Shown here one piece after another: positions 27,501 to 36,590 of a stretch of DNA of 64,000 bases. Source of the DNA: Methylobacterium sp. Leaf99 (GTDB lineage: Bacteria > Pseudomonadota > Alphaproteobacteria > Rhizobiales > Beijerinckiaceae); NCBI RefSeq assembly GCF_001422375.1, contig NZ_LMMU01000008.1, positions 302,978-366,977 on the forward strand. The letters run 5' to 3'. A program made the translations under genes and the position numbers. The notes beneath the pieces were generated by a model. The model saw only the letters and a program-made list of their open reading frames with translations. It had not been told where the DNA came from and made no database searches. How positions within the stretch are numbered: position 1 is the first letter of the stretch; each line of letters begins with the position of its first letter.

Positions 27501-27683
27501 GGGCCTTATCACGGCGGAAAGATGGTGGTGCGTCAGCGCACCTGTTGCCGACGAGGCCGGGGCTCGCTCCCACATGGCCCGGCAACCGGATACGCTCCGC
27601 CCCTGCGCTGCGGGCGACCCTTGCGAGGGCACGGACGCGGGACCATCATCGGGACGACAGGACAATCGGGATCAGGAGCGACG

Positions 27684-28058
27684 ATGAGCGAGAGGACAGG
27701 CGCCGAACCCAGGTCATCCGAGCCCGCGGCCCGGATCATTCCCTTTCCGTCCGCGCCCGTCCCTCCGCAGATCGCCTTCGACCGGGCAGAACTGCGCGTG
27801 CTGTTCAACCTCTACGGCCGCATGGTGTCGGCGGGCGAGTGGCGCGATTACGCCCTCGATTTCCGTCGCGACAAGGCGGTGTTCTCCATCTACCGGCGCA
27901 GCTCAGAGATGCCGCTCTACCGGGTCGAGAAGGACCCCAAGCTCGCCCGGCGCCAGGGCGCCTACGCGGTGGTGGCGGCCTCGGGCCTCGTGATGAAGCG
28001 CGGCCAGGATCTCGCCCGCGTGCTCGCCGTGCTGGAGCCGCCCCTGCGCGCGGTATGA
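27684..28058 (+). CDS. DUF2794 protein
   Basis: A 124-residue protein with a good AGGAG site eight bases before the ATG. The pattern FDRAELRVLFNLYGRMVSAGEWRDYALDF and IYRRSSEMPLYRVEKDPKLARRQGAY (each quoted only as landmark pieces) is that of the alphaproteobacterial DUF2794 family, whose function is unknown. The N terminus is polar and probably disordered. It is convergent with the BI-1 gene and shares a terminator hairpin with it. Confidence 0.88.
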   Translation: MSERTGAEPRSSEPAARIIPFPSAPVPPQIAFDRAELRVLFNLYGRMVSAGEWRDYALDFRRDKAVFSIYRRSSEMPLYRVEKDPKLARRQGAYAVVAASGLVMKRGQDLARVLAVLEPPLRAV

Positions 28059-28074
28059 ACCGCTGCGCGCAATG

Positions 28075-28107
28075 AAAAAGGCCCCGGCAGTTACCCGCCG
28101 GGGCCTT
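28075..28107 (-). terminator. Intrinsic terminator of the BI-1 gene, probably bidirectional
   Basis: An 11-bp stem (AAGGCCCCGGC with its complement) and a loop of about eight bases lie between two convergent genes. On the minus strand five T residues follow, a good intrinsic terminator for the BI-1 gene. On the plus strand only two T residues follow, so termination of DUF2794 transcription would be weaker. Confidence 0.85.
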
Positions 28108-28130
28108 GTCATGTCGGCCTGCCGTTCGCC

Positions 28131-28898
28131 CTAGCGACGGTCGCCGAGCAGGGACAGGAGCATCTGGAACATGTTGATGAAGTCCAGATACAGGGTCAGG
28201 GCGCCGTTGACCGACAGCTTGGCCGCACCCTCGGCATCCGCGCCGCTGTAGAGGAACATCTCCTTCAGCTTCTGCGTATCGTAGGCGGTGAGGCCGGCGA
28301 AGATGAGCACGCCGAGTACCGAGATGGCGAACTGCAGGGCCGACGAGGCCATGAAGATGTTCACCACCGAGGCGATGATCAGGCCGATGAGGCCCATCAT
28401 CAGGAACGAGCCCATGCCCGACAGGCTACGCTTCGTCGTGTAGCCGTAGAGGCTGAGACCACCGAAGGTCGCCGCCGTGATGAAGAACACCCGCACGACG
28501 CTGGCACCCGTGAACACGAGGAGCAGCGAAGACATGGACGCGCCCATCACCGCCGCGAAGGCGAAGAAGGTCAGCCGCGCCGAGGCCGCCGACATCCGCT
28601 CCATCCGCATGGAGAAGATGAAGATGAAGGCGAGCGGCGCCAGCATGATCACCCACTTGAGCGGGCTGGTGTAGAGAAGCTGGCCGAAGGGGGTCAGCGC
28701 CACGCGTCCGGTCGCCGTCTGCGCGACGGCGGCCATGTTGAGGCCGAGAGCCACGAGACCGGAGATCCCGAGGCCGATGACCATGTTGTTGTAGACGCCG
28801 AGCATGAAGGTGCGCAGGCCCTGATCGATGTCGACCTGGGTGCCGGCGTACCCCGTCGGCTGGGCGCCGACCCGGAAGGGACTGTTATCGAATGCCAT
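28131..28898 (-). CDS. Bax inhibitor-1 / YccA family membrane protein
   Basis: The 255-residue protein has seven hydrophobic helices. The family landmarks are present: GMGSFLMMGLIGLIIASVVN in the middle and the C-terminal GLTAYDTQKLKEM, whose aspartate forms part of the pH-sensing pair in BsYetJ-type channels. Bacterial members leak calcium or protect FtsH substrates. The gene is monocistronic, with a terminator right after the stop. Confidence 0.93.
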   Translation of the reverse strand: MAFDNSPFRVGAQPTGYAGTQVDIDQGLRTFMLGVYNNMVIGLGISGLVALGLNMAAVAQTATGRVALTPFGQLLYTSPLKWVIMLAPLAFIFIFSMRMERMSAASARLTFFAFAAVMGASMSSLLLVFTGASVVRVFFITAATFGGLSLYGYTTKRSLSGMGSFLMMGLIGLIIASVVNIFMASSALQFAISVLGVLIFAGLTAYDTQKLKEMFLYSGADAEGAAKLSVNGALTLYLDFINMFQMLLSLLGDRR

Positions 28899-29114
28899 GG
28901 GAGATTCCTTTGGAAGCTCTCTCAGCGTGTGATTTTATGAAACGAGGCTCACGCACAGGACCTCTGGCACCCTAAGATGCCTCGAACACAAATATGTTCT
29001 GTCCTCCCGCTTCGCACAAGAGGCCGGCCGAGCTTCGCCCGCGTGAATCTCGACCCTGCGGGGCCTGTTTTTATTGGGGTTATTCGGGATTAAAATGCGT
29101 TTCGCCCCATTCGG

Positions 29115-31691
29115 TCAGAACTGGCGCAGGTAGGGAGCCGGCTTCTGCCCGAGGATGCGCCAGGTGCCGGCGAGGCCGAGCACGACGGCGAACACCACCG
29201 CCAGCGCCGCCGCGATCAGGGCGCCCGACAGGTCGAGGGTGAATTCGAGCTTCATCACCCGGGTGACGATGATCCATCCGGCGAGCGTCCCGGCGAGCAG
29301 CCCGAACACGGCCGTGGCGAGGCCGAGCGTGCCATATTCCAGGGTGTAGGCGGCGAGCAGGCGCCCCCGCGTCGCCCCCAGGGTTTTGAGAACGACGGCG
29401 TCGTAGAGACGGGCGCGGTGACCCGCGGCGAGCGCGCCCGCGAGGACGAACAGGCTCGCGACCACGGCGATGCCGCTGGCGCCGCGGATCGCGAGTACAA
29501 GCTTGCCGACGACGTCGTTGACGGCCTCCAAGGCTTCCTTGACCCGGATGCTGGTGACCGACGGGTAGGTTTTCGCGACGTCGCGCAGGATGATCGCCTC
29601 GGCCTTCGCGTCAGAGCCATTGGGCAGCGTCAGGGTGGCGAGGTCCGAATGCGGTGCGCCCCGGAAGGTGCCGGGCGAGAACACCATGACGAAGTTGATG
29701 CCCAGCGACCGCCATTCGACCTTGCGCAGGTTGGCGACCTTGGCGGTCAGCGTCCGACCGAGCACGTTGACCGTCACGGTGCCGCCGACGGACAGGTTCA
29801 GGCTGCGGGCGAGTTCGGCGTCGAACGAGACCAGGGGCGTACGGGCTTCTTCGGCGTTCCACCAGTTGCCGGCGACGAGGCGGGAGCCCTCGGGGATGTC
29901 CTCGGCGTAGGTGATGCCCCGATCGCCATCGAGGACCCAGGCGGCGTCCTCCGGCGGCTTGATGGCGGCGGCGGGCACGCCGTCGATGGCGGTGATGCGT
30001 CCCCGCATCATCGGCACGCGCTCGATCTTGGCGCCGGGCGCCTGAGCGCCCAGGAAAGCGTGGAACCCCTCCGAATCGGCCGCCGGGATGTCGAGGAAGA
30101 ACAGGTTCGGCGCCCGGGCCGGCAGGGAGTTGCTCAGGGTGTTGCGGACGTTGGCATCGATGAGACTCAGAGTCACGAGGAGCGTGACCCCGAGGCCGAG
30201 CGACAGGACGATGGCGGGCGTGAGCGCGCCGGGCCGGTGGAGGTTCGCCAGCGCCATGCGGGGGGCGGCCGAGCGCGGGCGCGGCAGGCGCCGGGCGAGC
30301 GCCATCAGCCCGAGGGCGACGAGGCGCAGGAGCCCGAAGGCGATGGCCGAGGCGGCGATGAAGATCAGGGCGAGGCGCCGGTCGAAGGCCGTGGCCAGCG
30401 CCAGGGCCACGAGGGCCGCGAGGGCCGCGGCGAGGATCAGCTTGTAGCGCAGGCGCGTCTTCGCCGAGCCCGGATCGACCACGTCGCGGAACAGGCCCGA
30501 GACGGGAATGTCGTGGGCGCGGCCGAGGGGCAGGATCGCGAAGGCGAGCGCCGTTAGCAGGCCGTAGGCGGCGGCGAGGAGAAGTTCGTCCGGCGCCAAT
30601 GTCGGGTTGAGGGGCAGCGGCAGGGATGTATGGAACAGGGCGTCGACGGCGAAGGGCAGGCCCGCGCCGAGCCCGAGGCCGATGGCGGTGCCCAGCCCGG
30701 CGATGAGCATCACCTGGGTCAGGTACAGGGCCACGATCTGGCCGCCGGGCGCGCCAACGCTCTTCAGAGTTGCGATGGAGCCGCGCTTGCGTTCGACGAA
30801 GGCCGCCACCGCATTGGCGACGCCGACACCGCCGACGATGAGGGCGGTGAGGCCGACGAGGGTGAGGAACTGGGTGAAGCGCTCGATGCTTTTCGCGAAC
30901 CGCGGATCGGCGTTGGAGCGGGCCCGCATCTCCCAGCCGGCCTCGGGTGCTGCGGCCGCGATGACGGCTGCCCGGCGATCGAGTTCGGCGTCGCTCGCTT
31001 CCGGGAGCTGCAGGCGGTAGCTCCAGCGGTTGAGGCTGCCCGGCTGGATGAGGCCCGTGGCATCGAGGGCGGTGCGGGAGATCAGCATCCGGGGGCCGAA
31101 GCCGATGCCGTTGGCGATGCGGTCCGGCTCCGAGACCAGGGTGGCGCGGATCACGATGGGCGTGCCCGCCACGGTGATGCGGTCACCGATCTTGAGGTCG
31201 AGGCGGGTGAGCAGCACGGGATCGACCACGGCGCCGTAGGCCCCCTCCCCCTGTGCCAGGAGATCGGCCAACGGTGCGGCCGGCTCCGTGACGAGTTCGC
31301 CCGTTGCCGGATAGCCGTCCTCGATGGCCTTGAGTTCGACGAGCGCCGCGCCCCTGTCACCGGCGAGCGCCATGGCGCGCAGCGTCGTCACCACGGAGAC
31401 GCGGCCCTGCGCGGTGAGCAGGTCGCGCTCGGCCGGCGTCGCCTCGCGGTTGATGAGGCTGTAGGTCAGGTCGCCGCCCAGGATGCGTGCGCCCTCGCGC
31501 CCGAGCCCGTCGCTGAGCGAGCGGGCGATGGAGGCGACGCCCGCGATGGCCGCGACCCCGAGGGCGATGCAGGCGAGGAACACCGCAAAGCCCGACAGCC
31601 CGCCGCGCAATTCGCGGCTGGCGAGGCGGAGGGTGAGGGGCAAGCCGCGTCGACCCTTGCGGGCGTTCGAGGACGTGAGAGTTCCGTGCAT
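29115..31691 (-). CDS. FtsX-like ABC transporter permease (YbbP family)
   Basis: An 858-residue permease with a first helix near residue 35 (FAVFLACIALGVAAIAGVAS), a large periplasmic region, two blocks of FtsX-type helices (starting near 270 and 715) and further helices in between, the ten-helix layout of YbbP. It pairs with the ATPase two bases upstream. Such systems are thought to move or extract hydrophobic or lipid-like molecules from the inner membrane. The link with the divergent arylesterase (tesA) is the same as in E. coli ybbAP-tesA. Confidence 0.9.
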   Translation of the reverse strand: MHGTLTSSNARKGRRGLPLTLRLASRELRGGLSGFAVFLACIALGVAAIAGVASIARSLSDGLGREGARILGGDLTYSLINREATPAERDLLTAQGRVSVVTTLRAMALAGDRGAALVELKAIEDGYPATGELVTEPAAPLADLLAQGEGAYGAVVDPVLLTRLDLKIGDRITVAGTPIVIRATLVSEPDRIANGIGFGPRMLISRTALDATGLIQPGSLNRWSYRLQLPEASDAELDRRAAVIAAAAPEAGWEMRARSNADPRFAKSIERFTQFLTLVGLTALIVGGVGVANAVAAFVERKRGSIATLKSVGAPGGQIVALYLTQVMLIAGLGTAIGLGLGAGLPFAVDALFHTSLPLPLNPTLAPDELLLAAAYGLLTALAFAILPLGRAHDIPVSGLFRDVVDPGSAKTRLRYKLILAAALAALVALALATAFDRRLALIFIAASAIAFGLLRLVALGLMALARRLPRPRSAAPRMALANLHRPGALTPAIVLSLGLGVTLLVTLSLIDANVRNTLSNSLPARAPNLFFLDIPAADSEGFHAFLGAQAPGAKIERVPMMRGRITAIDGVPAAAIKPPEDAAWVLDGDRGITYAEDIPEGSRLVAGNWWNAEEARTPLVSFDAELARSLNLSVGGTVTVNVLGRTLTAKVANLRKVEWRSLGINFVMVFSPGTFRGAPHSDLATLTLPNGSDAKAEAIILRDVAKTYPSVTSIRVKEALEAVNDVVGKLVLAIRGASGIAVVASLFVLAGALAAGHRARLYDAVVLKTLGATRGRLLAAYTLEYGTLGLATAVFGLLAGTLAGWIIVTRVMKLEFTLDLSGALIAAALAVVFAVVLGLAGTWRILGQKPAPYLRQF

Positions 31692-31693
31692 GG

Positions 31694-32401
31694 TCAGGCC
31701 GCCAGGGCCGCTTCGACCCGGCCCGAGCGCAGGCTCACGGTCCGGTCGCAGAGCCGGGCGAGGCCGGGATCGTGGGTGACGAGGACGAGGGTGGCGCCCC
31801 GGTCGCGCTTCAGGGCGAACAGGAGATCGACGATCTGCCGGCCCGTGGCCTCGTCGAGGTTGCCCGTGGGCTCGTCGGCCACGAGGATGGCTGGGTCCGG
31901 CGCGATGGCCCGGGCGATGGCGACGCGCTGCTGCTCGCCGCCCGAGAGCTGGGCCGGATAATGATGCAGACGGTGGCCGAGGCCGACGGCCTCGAGCTCG
32001 GCCTTGGCGCGCGCATGGGCGTCGGGCTTGTCGGCGAGTTCCAGGGGCAGGGCCACGTTCTCCAGGGCCGTCATGGTCGGCACGAGGTGGAAGGCCTGGA
32101 ACACGATGCCGATGCGCCGGCCGCGAAACCGCGCCAGGTCATCCTCGTCGAGGGCGCCGAGGTCCGTGCCTTCCACCACGATGGAGCCGGCATCGGGCCG
32201 CTCGAGGCCGGCCATGACCATGAGCAGGGTCGACTTGCCCGACCCCGAGGGTCCGACGAGGCCCACCGCCTCGCCCGCCGCCACATCGAGGGAGATTCCC
32301 CGCAGGACGTGAACACGGGCCGCTCCCCGCCCGAGGCTGAGATCGAGACCCGTGAGGGAGATGGCTTGGGGCGCGCGGGCGGGTTCGGCCTTGCCGGACA
32401 T
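31694..32401 (-). CDS. ABC transporter ATP-binding protein (YbbA/LolD-like)
   Basis: A 235-residue nucleotide-binding protein from the ATG at 32401 (a TTG one codon earlier is in frame). Walker A GPSGSGKSTLL, the signature LSGGEQQRVAIARAI and Walker B ILVADEPTGNLDE are all intact. The sequence belongs to the MacB/LolD-type ATPases that drive FtsX-fold permeases. It is the first gene of the pair with the 858-residue permease and is divergent from tesA. Confidence 0.93.
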   Translation of the reverse strand: MSGKAEPARAPQAISLTGLDLSLGRGAARVHVLRGISLDVAAGEAVGLVGPSGSGKSTLLMVMAGLERPDAGSIVVEGTDLGALDEDDLARFRGRRIGIVFQAFHLVPTMTALENVALPLELADKPDAHARAKAELEAVGLGHRLHHYPAQLSGGEQQRVAIARAIAPDPAILVADEPTGNLDEATGRQIVDLLFALKRDRGATLVLVTHDPGLARLCDRTVSLRSGRVEAALAA

Positions 32402-32533
32402 CAATGGGAAACCGATCTGTGGGGAGATGGGATCGAAAACAGTCAGCGTCGGGGTTTTGTCGGAATGGGTCGGTGCTCAGTGTCACGTTTCACCCGCTCG
32501 GCCCTCCGAGCTGCGCGGTCACGCCTTTCCGAT

Positions 32534-33214
32534 ATGGCCCGCCGGGCTGCGCGGCGCCACGTTCGCTTCTCCGTGGTCGCCGTGATGGCGCTCTTTGCCG
32601 CACTCGGCGTCACCGCCTCCCCCGGGCGGACGGCACCGGGCGAGCGCCCGGTTGCCCTCGTGGCGTTCGGCGACAGCCTCACGGCCGGCTACCGCCTCCC
32701 CGGCCCGGCCGCTTTCCCGGCGGTGCTGGAACGGGCGCTTCAGGCCAAGGGCCGGGCCGTCACCGTGGCCAATGCGGGCGTCTCCGGCGATACCACCACG
32801 GGCGGCCTCGATCGCCTCGACTGGTCGGTGCCGGACGGGACCGATGGGGTGATTCTCGAACTCGGTGCCAACGACATGCTGCGCGGCACCGATCCGGCCG
32901 TGAGCCGCAAGGCCCTCCACACCATCATTGCCCGCCTGAAGGCCCGCAACATTCCGGTGATGCTCGCCGGCATGCGCGCCTCTCCGAACCTCGGTTCGGA
33001 GTACGTCGCGCGGTTCGACGCGATCTATCCCGATCTCGCGCAGGAATTCGGCCTCGTCCTGTACCCGTTCTTCCTCGCGGGCATCGCCGGCGACAAGGCC
33101 TACAACCTCGAAGACCGGCTGCACCCCAACGTGAAGGGCGTCGAAACCATCGTGGCCGGCATCCTGCCGAGCGTCGAGACCTTCCTTGATCGTCTGCAGG
33201 CCGTCAGTCGCTGA
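32534..33214 (+). CDS. tesA: Exported arylesterase / thioesterase I (SGNH hydrolase)
   Basis: The 226-residue protein has a signal peptide (residues 1-32) and a TesA-type SGNH fold: block I FGDSLTAGYRLP with the catalytic serine, block II with NAGVSGDTTTGG, block III LGANDMLRG and the terminal DRLHPNVKG with the aspartate and histidine. It hydrolyses short acyl esters or thioesters in the periplasm. A start at the ATG at 32534 gives the best signal peptide; the frame is open further upstream. Its position beside a YbbAP-type ABC system is conserved in many proteobacteria. The next gene overlaps its stop by one base. Confidence 0.9.
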   Translation: MARRAARRHVRFSVVAVMALFAALGVTASPGRTAPGERPVALVAFGDSLTAGYRLPGPAAFPAVLERALQAKGRAVTVANAGVSGDTTTGGLDRLDWSVPDGTDGVILELGANDMLRGTDPAVSRKALHTIIARLKARNIPVMLAGMRASPNLGSEYVARFDAIYPDLAQEFGLVLYPFFLAGIAGDKAYNLEDRLHPNVKGVETIVAGILPSVETFLDRLQAVSR

Positions 33215-33756
33215 TGCCACGCCTGTTCACCGGCTTGGAAATCCCGCCCGCCATCGGCGATATTCTCGCCCTGCGGCGCGGAGCCTTGACCGGTGCGCGC
33301 TGGATCGAGCCCGCCGACTACCACGTCACCCTGCGGTTCCTCGGCGACGTGGACGAGACCGTGGCAGAGTCCCTGCACGACGGACTCGCCGAGGCGCGTG
33401 CCCGCCCGCCCCTCGATATCGTCCTCGACGGGATCGGCGTCTTCGGTGGCGCGAAGCCGCGCTCGATCCTGGCCACCGTCGCGGGCGACCCCGCGCTGGC
33501 GGAACTGCACGCCGAGCACGAGCGGCTGGCCCGCGATGCCGGCACGGAGCCCGACACCCGCCGGTTCACGCCGCACATAACCCTGGCTCGTCTCAACCGT
33601 CAGGCGAGCGCGTCCGACGTAGCGCGATACCTCACGGAATCGGGGGGCTTCCCACCCCTTCGCTTCACCGCGACACGGGTCGCCCTCTTCTCGGCCCGCG
33701 CCTCGACGGGGGGCGGCCCCTACCTCGTCGAGGCCGCCTACCCCCTGGACGGATAG
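33214..33756 (+). CDS. thpR: RNA 2',3'-cyclic phosphodiesterase (LigT/2H family)
   Basis: A 180-residue two-histidine phosphoesterase. The paired catalytic motifs are HVTLRFLG (about residue 39) and HITLARL (about 124), with an even spacing typical of ThpR. It opens RNA 2',3'-cyclic phosphates and can act on tRNA halves. Its ATG shares a base with the tesA stop (TGATG), so the two genes are translationally coupled. Confidence 0.92.
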   Translation: MPRLFTGLEIPPAIGDILALRRGALTGARWIEPADYHVTLRFLGDVDETVAESLHDGLAEARARPPLDIVLDGIGVFGGAKPRSILATVAGDPALAELHAEHERLARDAGTEPDTRRFTPHITLARLNRQASASDVARYLTESGGFPPLRFTATRVALFSARASTGGGPYLVEAAYPLDG

Positions 33757-33790
33757 GATGCGCCCCGCAGAGGATCCCCGAAGGCGGCGG

Positions 33791-33904
33791 TCAATCCTGG
33801 AAATCAATACCCTGGAAGTTCGCGCGGAACTTGCCCGAGGTCGGCACATTCAGGCGCTTGCGATGGGACGGCGCTCGAGGAACCGGCTCTCGTAGCGGCC
33901 GCAT
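33791..33904 (-). CDS. Possible 37-residue protein between thpR and eda
   Basis: An ATG at 33904 opens a 37-codon frame ending LNVPTSGKFRANFQGIDFQD. The last 20 residues have a protein-like composition unlike the surrounding shadow frames, and the stop lies in the gap between two convergent genes. There is no clear ribosome site and I do not recognise it. It may be the tail of a decayed gene. Confidence 0.2.
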   Translation of the reverse strand: MRPLREPVPRAPSHRKRLNVPTSGKFRANFQGIDFQD

Positions 33905-34005
33905 CGCGCACGACCCGCCCAGGCGCCCGAACGCCGTCTTCGCCGGGGTGGCGAGCTGCAGGATGGGACTGCTTTTCCGACGGGCATCCGGCGGGCCGCC
34001 GCGGT

Positions 34006-34623
34006 TCAGGCGGTGCGCAAACGGCTCGCGACCTCGGCGGAACGGCGGATCACCGCCTCTTCGGGCAGTCCCGCCGGTACGACCCAGCTTCCACCGACGC
34101 AGAGCACGGGCTTGAGGGCGAGCCAGTCGGGCGCGGTGGCCTCGGTGATGCCGCCGGTGGGGCAGAAGCGCACCTGATGGAACGGGCCCGCCAGCGCCTT
34201 CAGGGCCTTGATGCCGCCGGCGGCCTCGGCGGGAAAGAACTTGAACCGGTCGAGGCCATGGTCGAGGCCGCGCATGATGTCGGCCGAGTTGGCGATGCCC
34301 GGCAGGTAGGGGATGCCCCGGTCGATGGCCGCGCGGGTCAGCGGCTCGGTAAGGCCGGGGCTGACGATGAACTGCGCGCCCGCGTTGATGGCGGCGTCGA
34401 GGTCGCGCGGGTTGAGCACGGTGCCGGCCCCCACCACGGCGCCCGCGACCCGCGACATGATGCGGATCACCTCGAGGGCCGCGGGGGTGCGCAGGGTCAC
34501 CTCCAGGGCGGTGAGTCCGCCGGCCACCAGGGCCCGGGCGATGGGCTCGGCATGGGCCGCGTCCTCGACGACGAGAACGGGGATGACGGGAACGGAGCGC
34601 ATCAGCGCGTCGATGCTGGTCAT
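34006..34623 (-). CDS. eda: 2-keto-3-deoxy-6-phosphogluconate aldolase
   Basis: The 205-residue enzyme splits KDPG into pyruvate and glyceraldehyde 3-phosphate, the last step of the Entner-Doudoroff route. The active-site glutamate is E41 in ALEVTLRT and the Schiff-base lysine is K128 in [18 protein letters not shown] supplies the phosphate site. It is the second gene of an edd-eda pair, 28 bases after edd. Confidence 0.95.
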   Translation of the reverse strand: MTSIDALMRSVPVIPVLVVEDAAHAEPIARALVAGGLTALEVTLRTPAALEVIRIMSRVAGAVVGAGTVLNPRDLDAAINAGAQFIVSPGLTEPLTRAAIDRGIPYLPGIANSADIMRGLDHGLDRFKFFPAEAAGGIKALKALAGPFHQVRFCPTGGITEATAPDWLALKPVLCVGGSWVVPAGLPEEAVIRRSAEVASRLRTA

Positions 34624-34651
34624 GGGACGGTCCTCAAGGGTGCGGGGTGGG

Positions 34652-36475
34652 TCAAAGGCCGGCGGCGGCCAGCATGGCGGAGGCACCCTGCTCGGCCCCG
34701 TCGGCGCCGTGGCGCAGGAAGGCGAACAGCTCACGCCCGGTGCCGAAGGCCGGGGGCGGCGCCGTCGCCTCGGCGCGCGACTCCCATTCGGCGGGATCGA
34801 CGAGGACTTCGAGGCTGCCGTCCTCGGCGCTGAGGCGCACCACGTCGCCGTCGCGGATCTTCGCCAGGGGACCACCGCCCAGGGCCTCGGGACTGAGATG
34901 GATCGCTGCCGGAACCTTGCCCGACGCCCCCGACATTCGGCCGTCGGTGACGAGGGCGACACGGAACCCGCGATCCTGCAGGACGCCGAGCTGGGGGGTG
35001 AGCTTGTGAAGCTCCGGCATGCCGTTGGCGCGCGGGCCCTGGAAGCGGACCACCACCACCACGTCGGTCTCGAGCTCGCCGGCCTTGAACGCCGCCATGA
35101 CGTCGTCCTGATCGTCGAAGACGCGGGCCGGCGCTTCGATGGTCCAGCGCGACGGCTCGACGGCGCTGGTCTTGAAGGTGGCCCGGCCGAGGTTGCCCTT
35201 CACCAGCCGCATGCCGCCGTCGGCTTGGAACGGATGCGCGGGGCCGCGCAGGATGCTCTCGTCGTGGGATTTTTCGGGCGCATCCTCGAACACCAGGGCA
35301 TCGTCCACGAGCTTCGGGTCGCGGGCATGGTCGCGGAGACGCGAGCCGGCCACCGTGAGGATGTCGTCGTGCAGCAGCCCGGCGTCCACGAGGCTGGCGA
35401 TGACGTAGGACATGCCTCCGGCGGCGTGGAAGTGGTTCACGTCGCCGGAGCCGTTGGGATAGACTTTAGCGACCTGGGGGACCACGGCCGAGAGCCGGTC
35501 GAAATCCTCCCAGTCGAGGACGATGCCGGCGGCGCGCGCCATGGCCGGGAGGTGAATGGCGTGGTTCGTCGAGCCGCCGGTGGCGAGAAGACCCACCACG
35601 GCGTTGACGATGGCCTTCTCGTCGACGCAGCGGCCCAGCGGCCGGTAATCGTTGCCGTTGGCGCCGATCTCGGACAGGCGATGGACGGCGGCCCGCGTCA
35701 CCGCCTGGCGCAGCTTCGTACCGGGGTTGATGAACGACGCGCCGGGCATGTGAAGGCCCATGACGTCCATCATCATCTGGTTGGAATTGGCGGTGCCGTA
35801 GAAGGTGCAGGTGCCCGCACCATGGTACGAGGCGGACTCGGATTCGAGCAGCTCGTCGCGACCGACCTTACCCTCGGCGTAGAGCTGGCGGACGCGCTGC
35901 TTCTCCTTGTTGGCGATACCCGAGGGCATGGGGCCGGCCGGAATCAGGATCATCGGCAGGTGGCCGAAGCGCAGGGCCCCGATGATGAGGCCCGGCACGA
36001 TCTTGTCGCAGATGCCGAGCAAAGCGGCCGAATCGAACATGCCGTGGCTGAGCGCGATGGCGGTGGAGAGCGCGATGGTGTCGCGCGAGAACAGGGACAG
36101 CTCCATGCCGCGCTGGCCCTGGGTGACGCCGTCGCACATGGCCGGCACGCCGCCCGCGACCTGCGCCGTCGCACCGACCTCGCGGGCGAAGATCTTCATC
36201 TGCTCGGGGTAGCGCCCGTAGGGCTGATGGGCCGAGAGCATGTCGTTGTAGGCCGTGACGATGGCCATGTTCATGGTGCGTCCGGACCGGATCGCCAGCT
36301 TGTCTTCCCCGGACGCGGCAAAGCCGTGGGCGAGGTTGCCGCAATTGAGCATCGGCCGCTGGACGCCGTGGTCGCGCTCGCGGGCGATGAGGTCGAGATA
36401 CGCCTGTCGCGTTTGACGGGAGCGTTCGATCACCCGCGCGGTGACGGCGGCAATCTCGGGGTGAAGCTCGGTCAT
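34652..36475 (-). CDS. edd: 6-phosphogluconate dehydratase
   Basis: The 607-residue iron-sulfur enzyme converts 6-phosphogluconate to KDPG. The start at the ATG at 36475 ([12 protein letters not shown]) matches the family; 13 upstream in-frame residues are unlikely. [24 protein letters not shown] [20 protein letters not shown] and [18 protein letters not shown] [15 protein letters not shown] segments carry the cluster cysteines and substrate residues. It precedes eda in an operon. A 20-base perfect dyad lies 41 bases upstream. Confidence 0.95.
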   Translation of the reverse strand: MTELHPEIAAVTARVIERSRQTRQAYLDLIARERDHGVQRPMLNCGNLAHGFAASGEDKLAIRSGRTMNMAIVTAYNDMLSAHQPYGRYPEQMKIFAREVGATAQVAGGVPAMCDGVTQGQRGMELSLFSRDTIALSTAIALSHGMFDSAALLGICDKIVPGLIIGALRFGHLPMILIPAGPMPSGIANKEKQRVRQLYAEGKVGRDELLESESASYHGAGTCTFYGTANSNQMMMDVMGLHMPGASFINPGTKLRQAVTRAAVHRLSEIGANGNDYRPLGRCVDEKAIVNAVVGLLATGGSTNHAIHLPAMARAAGIVLDWEDFDRLSAVVPQVAKVYPNGSGDVNHFHAAGGMSYVIASLVDAGLLHDDILTVAGSRLRDHARDPKLVDDALVFEDAPEKSHDESILRGPAHPFQADGGMRLVKGNLGRATFKTSAVEPSRWTIEAPARVFDDQDDVMAAFKAGELETDVVVVVRFQGPRANGMPELHKLTPQLGVLQDRGFRVALVTDGRMSGASGKVPAAIHLSPEALGGGPLAKIRDGDVVRLSAEDGSLEVLVDPAEWESRAEATAPPPAFGTGRELFAFLRHGADGAEQGASAMLAAAGL

Positions 36476-36515
36476 GACTCTTCCTCGCGTGGCGCGAAGT
36501 CTGGAACCCTTCAAA

Positions 36516-36535
36516 CCACGGTGGTGACACCGTGG
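36516..36535. promoter_or_regulatory. Perfect 8-bp inverted repeat upstream of edd
   Basis: CCACGGTG and CACCGTGG flank four bases. The site lies between the end of the SulP gene and the start of edd, both on the minus strand. It could be an operator for edd-eda or, as a hairpin followed by three T residues on the minus strand, a weak terminator for SulP. The sequence does not decide. Confidence 0.45.
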
Positions 36536-36590
36536 CTACCGGGGCGATCCCGTTCGCCTGGACAGACGGGGGCGTCTGTCGGTGGCGGGC

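Noticed and set aside
27257..27683. Cobalamin riboswitch upstream of bluB
   Set aside because: The conserved riboswitch core (including a GCCACTG-type box) is not found on the minus strand, and an intrinsic terminator interrupts the region.
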